A stretch of 64,000 bases of DNA from Marinobacterium zhoushanense (GTDB taxonomy: Bacteria > Pseudomonadota > Gammaproteobacteria > Pseudomonadales > Balneatricaceae): positions 62,001 through 126,000 of the forward strand of contig NZ_BMIJ01000002.1 in assembly GCF_014641945.1 (NCBI RefSeq). The letters are read 5' to 3'. The first letter of the stretch is position 1; each line of letters starts with the position of its first letter. Shown here piece by piece: positions 1-10,470 of this stretch. Made by a program: the position numbers and the translations under genes. The notes beneath the pieces were generated by a model. That model saw only the letters and a program-made list of their open reading frames with translations. It did not search any database and was not told the origin of the DNA.

Positions 1-821
1 TTGCATTGTCCGCAAACGCCCCCACGACAGAGGCTGGGTACTGCAATGCCGGCATCCTCCAACGCTTCCAGTAGCGAGGTATCGCCATCAACAGCGAGCG
101 TCCGCCCGCTGCTGTTAAGCTCCACCTCAAACGGGTATCCTGGCTGCGGCGCGGCAAAGGCTTCGAAATGGATATGGCTGGTGGGCCAGCCCAGTGCCTG
201 TGCCACCTCCTGTACACCGGCGATCAGGGTTTGAGGACCGCAGATATAGATGTGGGTGCCACGCGGCTGATCTCCGAGCAGTTCGCCCAGATCGCAACGG
301 ATGCCCTCATCGGCGTCGTACAGATAGCAGCGCTCGCCCAGCTCACTGGCCAACTGCTGCCGATAGGCGCCGGTCTGCTTGCTGCGGAACAGGTAGTGCA
401 GCTCGAAGCCGGCACCCACACGCTGCAGCGCTGGGAGATAGGACATAAACGGCGTAATGCCGACACCTCCGGCAATGAGTAGATGCTTACGCGCCCCCCA
501 GTTGGGCGCGAACAGGTTGGCTGGTGGCGTGATGGCCAGCTCGTCGCCAACCTTGACCTGCTCATGCATAAAGCGCGAACCACCGCGGGAGTGCTCCTGC
601 AGTCGCACCGCAATGCGATAGCAAGCGGCATCGCGCGGCTCGCTCAGCAGTGAATAGGCGTTGCGATGCGAACGTGGCTGGTCCGGCATCTCCACGATCA
701 CATGACTGCCGGGGGAAAACGGCATCAGCTCCCCATCTACCGGCACGAGCTGAAATTCCCGGATCAGCGGCGCCACCTGCTCGATAGCGTCGACCCGGAC
801 ACGAATCTTGTCGATAGTCAT
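1..821 (-). CDS. dmmB: DmmB-like ferredoxin-reductase type oxidoreductase (partial)
   Basis: NAD(P)H-oxidising electron-transfer subunit of the PDR/VanB class; in the dimethylamine monooxygenase system it feeds electrons to the oxygenase that demethylates dimethylamine. The reverse-strand reading frame is open from the ATG at 821 to the window edge. Seen in order: an FMN/FAD-binding RNAYSL motif (about residue 54), the NAD-binding GGVGITP motif (about residue 118), and a C-terminal plant-type 2Fe-2S start, CRGGVCGQC, at the very edge; the last cysteine and the stop lie outside the window. The ATG overlaps the TGA of the upstream gene (ATGA), so the two are translationally coupled. The specific Dmm call rests on the neighbour; other PDR reductases are possible in isolation. 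Confidence 0.75.
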   Translation of the reverse strand, partial: MTIDKIRVRVDAIEQVAPLIREFQLVPVDGELMPFSPGSHVIVEMPDQPRSHRNAYSLLSEPRDAACYRIAVRLQEHSRGGSRFMHEQVKVGDELAITPPANLFAPNWGARKHLLIAGGVGITPFMSYLPALQRVGAGFELHYLFRSKQTGAYRQQLASELGERCYLYDADEGIRCDLGELLGDQPRGTHIYICGPQTLIAGVQEVAQALGWPTSHIHFEAFAAPQPGYPFEVELNSSGRTLAVDGDTSLLEALEDAGIAVPSLCRGGVCGQC

Positions 822-1378
822 CAGCTCAGCGCCTCCGGTTCGGGGATTTCAGCAGGATCTTCCGCATTGATCTGTACGCCGACGTACGCGGCGTGCAGTT
901 TGGAGTAGTGATCACGCACCAGCAGCAGCCGGCCACAGCCGGAGCATGTCTGCGGCGAATGGCTCACCTCCTCTGTTATGGCGTAGCAATGGGTACAGAA
1001 CAGCCGACGGGCGTTACCGACCGGTTCACACATCTGAATCTGCTCGTCGGCAAACCCGACGCTACGCGCCAGATTGCGCAGGTCCCACATAAATGCCTCG
1101 GGACCGGACAGATAGATAGCGGTAGCCAAAGGGGCGTCGCAAAGCGCCGCACCGACCTGTTCAGCCAGCAGCGAATGCCCCTTTTCGTCAACGGCGCCCC
1201 TGGCATCCGTTGCAGAAAAGACCAGCAACTGACGTTGCGTCTGCGGTATCGCATCGATCAGCGTTTGCAGTGCCGACTGCCCTTCGGCAGTGCAGATAAA
1301 CAGATGCAACTTCGCGTTAATTTGGACAGTCACCGGGCCGTAACTCGGACGACTTTTGATAAGCGGCTCGATCGTCAT
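821..1378 (-). CDS. dmmA: Dimethylamine monooxygenase subunit DmmA-like
   Basis: A 185-residue protein resembling DmmA, a subunit of the dimethylamine monooxygenase that turns dimethylamine into methylamine and formaldehyde so the nitrogen can be used. The C-terminal third carries two CxxC pairs (FCTHC and TCSGCG) followed by a conserved DHYSKLHAAYVGV stretch typical of the DmmA C-terminal domain; the middle (IYLSGPEAFMWDLRNLARSVGF) looks like a reductase NAD-domain end. An upstream in-frame ATG exists at 1441, but the ATG at 1378 has a good GGTGAGG ribosome site 2-3 bases away and starts with the conserved part, so it is preferred. It is first of the two visible genes; dmmC and dmmD would lie left of the window. 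Confidence 0.75.
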   Translation of the reverse strand: MTIEPLIKSRPSYGPVTVQINAKLHLFICTAEGQSALQTLIDAIPQTQRQLLVFSATDARGAVDEKGHSLLAEQVGAALCDAPLATAIYLSGPEAFMWDLRNLARSVGFADEQIQMCEPVGNARRLFCTHCYAITEEVSHSPQTCSGCGRLLLVRDHYSKLHAAYVGVQINAEDPAEIPEPEALS

Positions 1379-1498
1379 AACCTCACCTATGATCCTCGTG
1401 AATGTAGTAAATCCGGAACTCCAGACGTTGATCACCTTCACCCGGAAGACGCCAGCCCACGACTTTACTTAAAGGATACTTAATTTCCTACAAGGAAA

Positions 1499-1514
1499 AG
1501 CAACTTCCACACCA
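1499..1514 (-). promoter_or_regulatory. Candidate sigma-54 (-24/-12) promoter for dmmA
   Basis: On the minus strand the sequence reads TGGTGTGGAAGTTGCT: GG and GC elements exactly ten bases apart, with a full TTGC at -12. It lies about 120 bases upstream of the dmmA start and faces it. The -24 half is imperfect (TGGTGTG against TGGCACG). A nitrogen-regulated promoter would suit amine use. The rest of the 460-base gap (1379-1839) shows nothing else I can name. Confidence 0.4.
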
Positions 1515-1839
1515 AAAACCGCAACCGACTGATCTTAAAGGCATTAATAAAAATAGGGGTTTGATTGATTGCTGATGAGCTAACCAAAAGTGTGCACCCA
1601 TGGCCTATTAAGCCTCGTGTTGATGCACGCTCAGTCAAACGCCCTTAAGGGATGCCCCAAAGCAGGACAAGCGCACCGGTCACAGACACATTTCACTGTG
1701 GAGAAAAACCCTACACTTACGCGCGCTCGACGAAGCTGAAAAGCGTAGTCAAAAAAACACATTAGCTATAAAAAGTTTCTTTACAGGAATTACCGAGATA
1801 CACTGTTTGACAGAACTTGTTCCGTAATCGGGTAGCTGC

Positions 1840-2484
1840 ATGACCACATCTCGACATATAGACGCTCTGGAGAAGGGCGAAATCAGTTTCAGTCGCGAGA
1901 GTCGCGACCCGAGAATGAAGCTTGAGCAGTACATCGCCATGCAGGTCAAAGCGAAACGTACCCAACAGGGGCTGAAGATAACCGACGTGGCCCGCATCGC
2001 CGGACTCAGCCAGGGGATGGTCAGCAAGATTGAAAATGCCCAGGTCTCGACCAGTCTGGAGACCCTCAGCCGTTTGTGCGATGCGATCGGATTGCCGATA
2101 TCCCAGCTATTCAGCAGCTACGACCACCCTACCGGTAACGCTCAACTGACCAAAGCCGGCGAAGGCAAAGAGGTGGTGCGACGAGGCACCGACAAGGGCC
2201 ATACCTACCAGTTGCTCAATACCCAGCGCGGCAAGAAATCCAGCTATGAGCCCTTCCTGATCACCATGGACGATGCCAGCGAGGTGTTTCCTACCTTCTC
2301 TCACCCGGGGCAAGAGTTCATTTACATCCTCAAGGGGCAGATCCTCTATCGCCACGGCAACCAGCTGTTTGAGATGGGCCCCGGCGATTCTCTGGCGTTC
2401 GACGCCGAGGTGCCGCACGGTCCCGAGGAGCTGCGTGAAGTGCCGCTACAACTGCTGTCATTCATACTCTACGATGATAAGTGA
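1840..2484 (+). CDS. XRE-family regulator with cupin sensor domain
   Basis: A 214-residue DNA-binding regulator. An N-terminal XRE helix-turn-helix (about residues 28-85; ITDVARIAGLSQGMVSKIENAQVS) is joined to a C-terminal cupin_2 domain (about 140-210; HPGQEFIYILKGQ and GPGDSLAFDAEVPHGP, the two cupin motifs with histidines). Such proteins sense a small molecule through the cupin barrel. It is transcribed away from dmmA across a 460-base gap, so control of the dmm genes or of itself is possible. The start is uncertain: no clear ribosome site precedes 1840, and an internal ATG at 1915 (MKLEQYIAMQ) also begins before the helix-turn-helix. Confidence 0.85.
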   Translation: MTTSRHIDALEKGEISFSRESRDPRMKLEQYIAMQVKAKRTQQGLKITDVARIAGLSQGMVSKIENAQVSTSLETLSRLCDAIGLPISQLFSSYDHPTGNAQLTKAGEGKEVVRRGTDKGHTYQLLNTQRGKKSSYEPFLITMDDASEVFPTFSHPGQEFIYILKGQILYRHGNQLFEMGPGDSLAFDAEVPHGPEELREVPLQLLSFILYDDK

Positions 2485-2531
2485 CTCAGGACGCAGCTGG
2501 TCCTGATTGTTATAGATGTTTATCTAGCGGC

Positions 2532-3416
2532 CTACTCCGCAAAGGTTTCCAGCAGTACTCCCTGCAACGCCTCGGCGGCCACGGACAGGCTGTGCCGCGT
2601 CTTGGTCAGAATCCCGACCTGGCGCGAAATAGTTGGCTCCACCAGTCGGGAGCAATGCGCACCCAGCTCCTCCATCTGCTGGCGGCAAAGGGCGGGCACT
2701 GCACCGACACCCAGCCCTGTTGCAACCATGCGACCAACGGTGGCCAGCTGGTGAGCGTCAAACGCAACGCGAAGCGACATTCCCCGTTGCGCCAGCTGAG
2801 TTTCGATCAGTTGACGCACCGTCGAAGGGCGCTGGAGTGTGATGAAATCGTAGCTGAGCAGTTGCGTCCAGCTAATCTCGGACGCTCCTGCATCGGGATG
2901 ATCGGCAGGCAATACCGCGATAAACTCGTCATTGAACAGCGGCTGAAACCTCAGCTCCTCATGCGGGCCCGGGTCGAAGGTGATGCCGATCTCGATCCGG
3001 CCATCGCGCACCATATCCACCACCCGCTCTGCGATCACGTCGTGTACCTCGACACGAATATTGGGGTACTGGGCGCGATAGGCAAGTAGCGCGCTGGGCA
3101 GCAGGCTGCCCGCAAACGAGGGCATAGCGGCTAACGCCACCTTGCCCCGCTGCAGCGAAAAACGCTGTTGTAGCTCCTCCTCTGCATTGTCCCAGTCCGC
3201 GAGCAAACGCTGCCCAATCTCATAAAGGGCTTGCCCCTCCGGCGTCAGCGCTACCGTTCGGGTGGTTCGTGTCAGCAGCGGCCCGCCGAGGGATTCCTCC
3301 AGCTTCTTGATCGCCAGGCTCAACGCCGGTTGCGACAGGAACACCTGCTGCCCCGCTTCGGCGAAACTCTTGGTGCGGGCCACCGCCAGGAAGGCACGAA
3401 GCTGCTTGACCGTCAT
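2532..3416 (-). CDS. LysR-family transcriptional regulator
   Basis: A 294-residue LysR regulator. The winged helix-turn-helix is at residues 1-60 (MTVKQLRAFLAVARTKSF, QPALSLAIKKLEESLG), followed by the periplasmic-binding-like effector domain. The start at 3416 is chosen over the ATG at 3443 because MTVKQLRAF is the canonical LysR beginning and a GGA lies about ten bases upstream. It diverges from the CoA-transferase genes across 127 bases and most likely controls them; its ligand cannot be told from sequence. Confidence 0.9.
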   Translation of the reverse strand: MTVKQLRAFLAVARTKSFAEAGQQVFLSQPALSLAIKKLEESLGGPLLTRTTRTVALTPEGQALYEIGQRLLADWDNAEEELQQRFSLQRGKVALAAMPSFAGSLLPSALLAYRAQYPNIRVEVHDVIAERVVDMVRDGRIEIGITFDPGPHEELRFQPLFNDEFIAVLPADHPDAGASEISWTQLLSYDFITLQRPSTVRQLIETQLAQRGMSLRVAFDAHQLATVGRMVATGLGVGAVPALCRQQMEELGAHCSRLVEPTISRQVGILTKTRHSLSVAAEALQGVLLETFAE

Positions 3417-3543
3417 ATTTATTTTCCAAATCAATACGAACAAAAAACAAATTTAATAAATACAACGAGATCCTGCAAACTCGTTCGCCAGTCACAAAGA
3501 CTTTCACCTCGCTGATAACGCTAACTAAAAGCAGGAGTGTTGT

Positions 3544-4245
3544 ATGGCCGGATTTGACAAGGTCGTAGGCAGTTATGAAGAAGCCATGGCAGGACTGGAC
3601 AACGGCATGACCGTCATCGCCGGAGGCTTCGGTCTGTGCGGCATCCCTGAGAACCTGATCGCCCAGATCAAGCGCATGCGGGTCCGCGACCTGACCATCG
3701 TATCCAACAACTGTGGCATCGACGGCTTCGGCCTCGGCATTCTGCTTGAGGACAAGCAGATCCGCAAAATGATCTCCTCCTATGTCGGCGAGAACGCGCT
3801 GTTCGAAAAGCAGTTGCTGGAGGGCGAGCTTGAAGTCGAGCTCACCCCGCAGGGCACCCTGGCCGAGAAGATGCGCGCCGGCGGCGCCGGTATCCCCGCC
3901 TTCTACACCGCCACCGGCTACGGCACCCCGGTCGCCGAAGGCAAAGAGGTACGCGAGTTCAACGGCCGTCCGCACATCCTGGAACAATCCATTCGTGGCG
4001 ACTTTGCCATCGTGAAGGGCTGGAAAGCCGACCGCTACGGCAACGTGGTCTACCGCCACACCGCACAGAACTTCAACCCGATGGCCGCGACCGCCGGCAA
4101 GATCACCGTGGTCGAGGTCGAGGAGATCGTCGAACCGGGAGAGCTGGATCCGACCCAGATCCACACCCCCGGCATCTATGTCGATCGCCTGATACAGGGC
4201 AGCTTCGAGAAACGTATCGAACAGCGCACCGTCCGTAGCGCCTGA
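3544..4245 (+). CDS. scoA: Succinyl-CoA:3-ketoacid CoA-transferase subunit A
   Basis: The 233-residue A subunit of a two-chain CoA-transferase that moves CoA from succinyl-CoA to a 3-keto acid such as acetoacetate, letting ketone bodies or the last beta-ketoadipate-type intermediates enter central metabolism. The N-terminal [13 protein letters not shown] glycine-rich signature (residues 22-34), the [16 protein letters not shown] stretch and the family length all fit. A strong AGGAG ribosome site precedes the ATG. It pairs with the B subunit 66 bases downstream. Closely related pcaI/atoD-type transferases cannot be excluded, so the acceptor substrate is open. Confidence 0.92.
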   Translation: MAGFDKVVGSYEEAMAGLDNGMTVIAGGFGLCGIPENLIAQIKRMRVRDLTIVSNNCGIDGFGLGILLEDKQIRKMISSYVGENALFEKQLLEGELEVELTPQGTLAEKMRAGGAGIPAFYTATGYGTPVAEGKEVREFNGRPHILEQSIRGDFAIVKGWKADRYGNVVYRHTAQNFNPMAATAGKITVVEVEEIVEPGELDPTQIHTPGIYVDRLIQGSFEKRIEQRTVRSA

Positions 4246-4311
4246 GCCCAACGACCTTAACACTCAACGCCGGAGCCGAGGCGACGGCGGAACGATGATG
4301 GAGAGACCACA

Positions 4312-4968
4312 ATGGCCCTTTCTCGTGAACAGATTGCAAAGCGCGTGGCGCGCGAACTGAAAGACGGTTACTACGTCAACCTGGGGATCGGCATCCCCAC
4401 GCTGGTAGCGAACTACGTCCCGGAGGGTATGGAGGTGATGCTGCAGTCGGAAAACGGTCTGCTCGGCATGGGCCCCTTCCCCACCGAAGCGGAACTGGAT
4501 GCCGACATGATCAACGCCGGCAAGCAGACGGTAACGACCCTGCCCGGCGCATCGATCTTCTCCTCGGCCGAGTCCTTCGCCATGATCCGTGGCGGCCATG
4601 TGGATCTGACCGTACTCGGTGCATTCGAGGTCGACGTTCAGGGCAATATCGCCTCCTGGATGATCCCAGGGAAGCTGGTCAAAGGGATGGGCGGCGCCAT
4701 GGACCTGGTTGCGGGCGCCGACAACATCATCGTCACCATGACCCACGCCTCCAAGAACGGCGAATCCAAGCTGCTGGAGCAGTGCACCCTGCCGCTGACC
4801 GGTGCCGGTTGCATCAAGAAAGTCCTGACCGATCTGGCTTGGCTGGAGATTGAAAACGGTACCTTCGTGCTGAAAGAGCGCGCCCCCGGCGTATCGGTAG
4901 AAGAGATCGTGGCCAAAACCGCCGGCCGTCTGGTGGTACCCGATCACGTCCCCGAAATGACTTTCTGA
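4312..4968 (+). CDS. scoB: Succinyl-CoA:3-ketoacid CoA-transferase subunit B
   Basis: The 218-residue B subunit carries the catalytic glutamate in the SENGLLGMGP motif (about residues 43-52), which forms the glutamyl-CoA thioester intermediate in this enzyme family. YVNLGIGIPTLV near the N-terminus and GGHVDLTVLGAFEVD are family signatures. It is second in the operon with scoA and is followed within 50 bases by an intrinsic terminator, so the operon is just these two genes. Confidence 0.92.
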   Translation: MALSREQIAKRVARELKDGYYVNLGIGIPTLVANYVPEGMEVMLQSENGLLGMGPFPTEAELDADMINAGKQTVTTLPGASIFSSAESFAMIRGGHVDLTVLGAFEVDVQGNIASWMIPGKLVKGMGGAMDLVAGADNIIVTMTHASKNGESKLLEQCTLPLTGAGCIKKVLTDLAWLEIENGTFVLKERAPGVSVEEIVAKTAGRLVVPDHVPEMTF

Positions 4969-5015
4969 GCTTCAAACACCTAGTCTTGCACCTCCGTTGT
5001 TGTAACCTTGCTCAG

Positions 5016-5051
5016 ACCCAATCCGTTCTCCTGCGGGTTGGGTATTTTTTT
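5016..5051 (+). terminator. Intrinsic terminator of scoAB
   Basis: A ten-base stem (ACCCAATCCG pairing with CGGGTTGGGT, one G-T pair) with an eight-base loop is followed by a run of seven T. It sits 48 bases after the scoB stop. Confidence 0.85.
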
Positions 5052-5068
5052 GTCCGAATGCAGCAGGA

Positions 5069-5124
5069 CCTGAAACGACGAAGCCCGGCTGATTGCTCAG
5101 CAGGGCTTCTGTATAGAATGGCGG
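5069..5124 (-). repeat. Diverged copy of the tRNA-Ser terminator repeat
   Basis: About 55 bases closely match the segment just after the tRNA-Ser gene near 49 kb: ACGACGAAGCCC, then GATTGCTCAGCAGGGCTTCTG, then ATGGCGG. On the minus strand it forms a GAAGCCC/GGGCTTC hairpin ending in CGTCGTTT, placed just after the stop of the LysR gene at 5170, so it probably terminates that gene. No tRNA is next to this copy. Confidence 0.6.
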
Positions 5125-5169
5125 CCATTTGGCGATCTGCTCCCTGAAGGGCAGGGTACGAGAAGATCG

Positions 5170-6081
5170 TTACCCCGTTATCGAATCAGGCTGGGCAACC
5201 GCAGCAATAACCCGTTCTCTAAACCAACGCTGAGAGTGTGAATGCTCATTGCGTGCCAACCAATAGAGTGCCACCTCAACCCCCGGTACCTGAAACGGAA
5301 GAGGACAAATCTTGAGCGGCGCCATCGCCGAAAACGCCTGGGCTATTTTGCCCGGCACGATCGCCAGCAGGTCCGTCTCACGCAAAACCGACGGCAGGAC
5401 CGAGAAATGCGGCAGCACCAAGCTCACCTTTCGCCGCACACCCAGTTCCGCCATGACCTCCTCGGCTAGTCCATGGCCCAGAGAGCGGCTGACAACTGCA
5501 TGCTTGCGCTCGAGGAACTGTTGCATTGTCAGTTCGTCCCCCTGAGGGGCGCTCTGCGCATTCATCACACAGACGTAGCGTTCCTCAAGAATCACACGCC
5601 GCTCAATGTCAGAGCCCGCTATGGGCCTGCTGCAGATCACGGCGTCTACCTTTCCGGTCACCATCCATTCGTACGCCTTATCGATCTCCAGGGGAACAAC
5701 TTCCAGTTCCACATTGGGCGCCTGGAGTTGCAACTCTCTGAAGATATGGGGCAACAACGCCATCTCTCCCAAATCGGTCATCGCGACCGTAAAGCGCTTC
5801 TCCGAAATCAACGCCTCAAAACTCCTGGCACTATCAATGGTGTTCTCTATCTGGGTAAGAGACTGCCGCAGTACCTGATAAAGCTGGGTAGCGACGGCCG
5901 TGGGCTCCATCCCCTCCTTGGTCCTCACGAACAGGCGGTCATTCAACAGATCCCGCAATCGGGATAGGGCGTAACTCACCGAAGGTTGGGTGACGAATAG
6001 CTGCTCGGCAGCGAGGGTCACGCTTCGTGCCTCATACAACACCACAAATGTGCGGACCAGATTCAGATCAATACCAGACAA
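5170..6081 (-). CDS. LysR-family regulator of the benzoylformate operon
   Basis: A 303-residue LysR regulator of the NodD/NahR/LinR-like branch: MSGIDLNLVRTFVVLYEARSV at the N-terminus, TQPSVSYALSRLRDLLND in the recognition helix, and LFVRTKEGMEPT in the wing. Members of this branch often respond to aromatic acids. It diverges from the benzoylformate decarboxylase gene across 107 bases that hold a TTGATCAA palindrome (6121-6128). A role as activator of the mdl-like operon is the natural inference. Confidence 0.9.
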   Translation of the reverse strand: MSGIDLNLVRTFVVLYEARSVTLAAEQLFVTQPSVSYALSRLRDLLNDRLFVRTKEGMEPTAVATQLYQVLRQSLTQIENTIDSARSFEALISEKRFTVAMTDLGEMALLPHIFRELQLQAPNVELEVVPLEIDKAYEWMVTGKVDAVICSRPIAGSDIERRVILEERYVCVMNAQSAPQGDELTMQQFLERKHAVVSRSLGHGLAEEVMAELGVRRKVSLVLPHFSVLPSVLRETDLLAIVPGKIAQAFSAMAPLKICPLPFQVPGVEVALYWLARNEHSHSQRWFRERVIAAVAQPDSITG

Positions 6082-6176
6082 AAATAAATACCCTCTATTT
6101 TTGTTAGAAATACTATCAATTTGATCAATTAAATCAGGCGCAATAAGGTGTGTTCAAGCATTAATCGATCTAATAA

Positions 6177-7778
<1,602 letters not shown>

Positions 7779-7821
7779 GTTTACAACCAAAAATAGAACA
7801 AAAATAAAGCGGGAGAAAAGC

Positions 7822-8841
7822 ATGAACAACACACTCAAATCAGGCATTTTGGCTGCATCATTGGCTCTAATTGCAAGCCAGGTATCTGCCGAAACCACAC
7901 TACGCCTGGCGCATATCTGGCCTGCGACCTCGGCCGTGCACACGGATATTTTCGACGTGTGGGCTAAAAGTGTCGAGGAAGCCTCCAACGGTGGGCTGAA
8001 GGTAAACCTATACCCCTCACAAACGCTGGTTAAAGCGGCCAAAGCTTATGACGGGGCCGTCAGCGGTTTGACCGATATCAGTGCTGTAGTGCAAGGCTAC
8101 TCCGCAGGCCGTTTTCCGTTGTCTGAGATTGCTCAGCTACCGGGTGTAACCGAGTCAGCCCCGCAAGGGGCCTGCATTCTGCAGTCGCTGTACGATTCGG
8201 GAATGATTGCGCAAGAGTACGCCGACAGCCATGTCCTGTTCATGTTCTCAACCGGCCCGGCCTACCTTCATACCCGTGAAAAAGAGGTCAAAACCCCCTC
8301 TGATCTAGAGGGCTTGAGAATGCGCCGCCCCAACGCAGTAGCCGGCGAACTGCTGGCACAGATGGGTGCATCGCCGGTGGGTATTCCGGCACCTGAAATT
8401 TACCAGGCGATGGAGCGTGGCGTCGTTGACGGCCTAAGCTTTCCTGCGGAGGCGATGAAAGTATTCCGTATCAACGAGTTAACCAAGTACCACGTTCAAA
8501 TCCCCTATACCAGCAGTATCTTCGTCGCGACCATGAACAAACAGAGCTATGACAGTCTGTCTCCTGAGATGAAGGCGATCATCGATGACCACAGCGGCAT
8601 GAAGTGGGCGAAGATAGCCGGACAGGTATTTAACAAGTTGGATATGGAAGGGATGGCGGAAGCCAAAGCTCAGGGCGATAGCATCCATGTGGTCAACGAT
8701 CCGCTGAACGATCCTGACTGGTCGGCCCCTCTCAAGCAAGGTACTGCAAAATATCTTAACGATATTACAAACAACGGTGCTAAAGGAGCCAAGGACGTCT
8801 ACCTACGCGCACTTGAGCTCGGCCAGGAATGTGCCTCATAA
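7822..8841 (+). CDS. Orphan TRAP-type solute-binding protein (DctP family)
   Basis: A 339-residue periplasmic binding protein with a cleavable signal peptide (MNNTLKSGILAASLALIASQVSA) and the DctP fold signatures, including the carboxylate-binding arginine region (GLRMRRPNAVAGELLAQMG) and EIYQAMERGVVDG. The ATG at 7822, with a GGGAGAA ribosome site, is preferred over one at 7768. It sits between benzoylformate decarboxylase and aldehyde dehydrogenase, so an aromatic acid such as mandelate or benzoylformate is the likely ligand. No DctQ/DctM membrane genes adjoin it; the only TRAP permease in the window is the one at 37-38 kb, which has its own binding protein. Confidence 0.85.
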   Translation: MNNTLKSGILAASLALIASQVSAETTLRLAHIWPATSAVHTDIFDVWAKSVEEASNGGLKVNLYPSQTLVKAAKAYDGAVSGLTDISAVVQGYSAGRFPLSEIAQLPGVTESAPQGACILQSLYDSGMIAQEYADSHVLFMFSTGPAYLHTREKEVKTPSDLEGLRMRRPNAVAGELLAQMGASPVGIPAPEIYQAMERGVVDGLSFPAEAMKVFRINELTKYHVQIPYTSSIFVATMNKQSYDSLSPEMKAIIDDHSGMKWAKIAGQVFNKLDMEGMAEAKAQGDSIHVVNDPLNDPDWSAPLKQGTAKYLNDITNNGAKGAKDVYLRALELGQECAS

Positions 8842-8861
8842 CGAATAAAAAAGGTAAAGAT

Positions 8862-10313
8862 ATGAACAAAATAGCACTGTTACTCGGCGGCCAGAAACGC
8901 GATGCCGAACAGAACGCGCTGTTTCAACGGTACAACCCACTAAGCGGAGAGGTCGTAACGGAAGCCGCTGCCGCTTCAGTTGCCGATGCCAAAGAGACGG
9001 CAACAGCAGCCGCGCAGGCGTTCAAGCGCTGGTCCACATCGAGCGTTGGTGAGCGCAGGGCAAAGCTTCTCAAGGCCGCTGATCTGATGGAGTCCTATCA
9101 GGGCGAGTTCATCGCCCGCATGGTCGCCGAGACCGGCGCCACGCCCGCCTGGGCCGGGTTCAACGTGATGGTTGCCGCCGGCATTCTGCGCGAAGCAGCG
9201 GCGCTGACCACACAAGTTGGCGGGGAGATCATACCGTCCAACGTGCCCGACAATATGGCGATGGGTATTCGTGTACCTTGTGGCGTGGTGGTCGGTATCG
9301 CACCGTGGAATGCACCGATTATTCTGGGTACCCGCGCTATCGCCACCCCACTCGCCTGCGGTAACACGGTCATTCTGAAAGCCTCCGAGCAGTGTCCGGC
9401 AACGCACCACCTGATTGGGCAGGTGCTGATGGAAGCAGGCTTTGGCGAGGGTGTCGTCAATGTCATCACCAACGCGCCGGAACAGGCGGCCGAGGTTGTA
9501 GAGGCTCTGATCGAGCATGAAGGAGTCCGTCGTATCAACTTTACCGGCTCAACCGGTATCGGCCGTATCATCGCCGAGAAGGCCGCGCGTAAGCTGAAAC
9601 CGGTGCTGCTGGAGCTGGGCGGCAAAGCCCCCTTCGTGGTGCTTGAAGATGCCGATCTGGATGCAGCCGTTGAAGCCGCTGCCTTTGGCGCCTTCTTCAA
9701 CCAGGGTCAGATCTGCATGTCGACCGAACGTCTGATCGTAGTGGATGCGGTAGCCGACGAGTTTGCCCGTAAACTGGCGGAGAAGGCGAAGAGCCTGAAA
9801 GCCGGCGATCCGTTAGCGGAAGGCAATGCACTCGGTACGCTGATCAGCGCACAGGCCGGCATCAAGCTGAACGCGCTGCTTGAAGACGCACAAAGCAAAG
9901 GGGCCTCTGTACTTTCGGGCGGCCCGGCAGAGGGTGTCATCATGCAAGCCACTTTGGTGGACAATGTGACCGCCGACATGCGCCTGTACAGCGAAGAGTC
10001 TTTCGGCCCAATGGTGGCGATGATCCGGGCCAAGGACGAAACAGACGCGGTCCGGTTGGCCAACGATACCGAATACGGGCTCTCCGCGGCAGTCTTCAGC
10101 CGCGATATCGCCCGTGCCATGGCCGTCGCCAAGCAGATCGAATCCGGTATCTGTCATATCAATGCCCCCACCGTGCATGACGAGCCGCAGATGCCGTTCG
10201 GCGGCGTCAAGGCGAGCGGCTACGGCCGCTTCGGTGGCAAGGCAGGGATCGAGGAGTTTACCGATCTACGCTGGATGACCATCCAGATGGGGCCGCGACA
10301 CTATCCTATCTAA
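8862..10313 (+). CDS. NAD(P)-dependent aldehyde dehydrogenase (benzaldehyde/salicylaldehyde type)
   Basis: A 483-residue aldehyde dehydrogenase that would oxidise the benzaldehyde made by the decarboxylase to benzoate. Seen: FTGSTGIGR (cofactor-binding), the general-base glutamate in LELGGKAPF, the catalytic cysteine in FNQGQICMSTERL, and the SEESFGPMV motif. The closest relatives by motif are salicylaldehyde and vanillin dehydrogenases. The start at 8862 is preferred over 8829, which overlaps the previous gene. It is the third gene of the operon, 20 bases after the binding protein. Confidence 0.9.
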   Translation: MNKIALLLGGQKRDAEQNALFQRYNPLSGEVVTEAAAASVADAKETATAAAQAFKRWSTSSVGERRAKLLKAADLMESYQGEFIARMVAETGATPAWAGFNVMVAAGILREAAALTTQVGGEIIPSNVPDNMAMGIRVPCGVVVGIAPWNAPIILGTRAIATPLACGNTVILKASEQCPATHHLIGQVLMEAGFGEGVVNVITNAPEQAAEVVEALIEHEGVRRINFTGSTGIGRIIAEKAARKLKPVLLELGGKAPFVVLEDADLDAAVEAAAFGAFFNQGQICMSTERLIVVDAVADEFARKLAEKAKSLKAGDPLAEGNALGTLISAQAGIKLNALLEDAQSKGASVLSGGPAEGVIMQATLVDNVTADMRLYSEESFGPMVAMIRAKDETDAVRLANDTEYGLSAAVFSRDIARAMAVAKQIESGICHINAPTVHDEPQMPFGGVKASGYGRFGGKAGIEEFTDLRWMTIQMGPRHYPI

Positions 10314-10336
10314 ACGCTCGACAAGACCCTGCTCAC

Positions 10337-10375
10337 ACACGCCGGCCGAATGCTCAAGTTCGCCGGCGTGTAGTT
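10337..10375 (+). terminator. Hairpin after the aldehyde dehydrogenase gene
   Basis: ACACGCCGGC pairs perfectly with GCCGGCGTGT across a 15-base loop, followed only by AGTTT. The weak T tract means it may be a leaky terminator or an mRNA-stabilising hairpin before the downstream reductase gene. Confidence 0.55.
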
Positions 10376-10470
10376 TCACTTAGGCTCGGGAACGCCCTTT
10401 CCATGGTGCTGAGCAATCGATAGCAGGCTATTAAACCCGACCGATTAGTTCGTTTCTTTGGAGCTTACCT

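Noticed and set aside
893..1483. A 196-residue plus-strand frame over dmmA
   Set aside because: Antisense shadow of dmmA with no supporting motif.
3220..4263. A 347-residue antisense open frame opposite scoA
   Set aside because: It spans the LysR start, the divergent promoter and scoA in the wrong strand, with low-complexity composition; scoA is clearly the gene.
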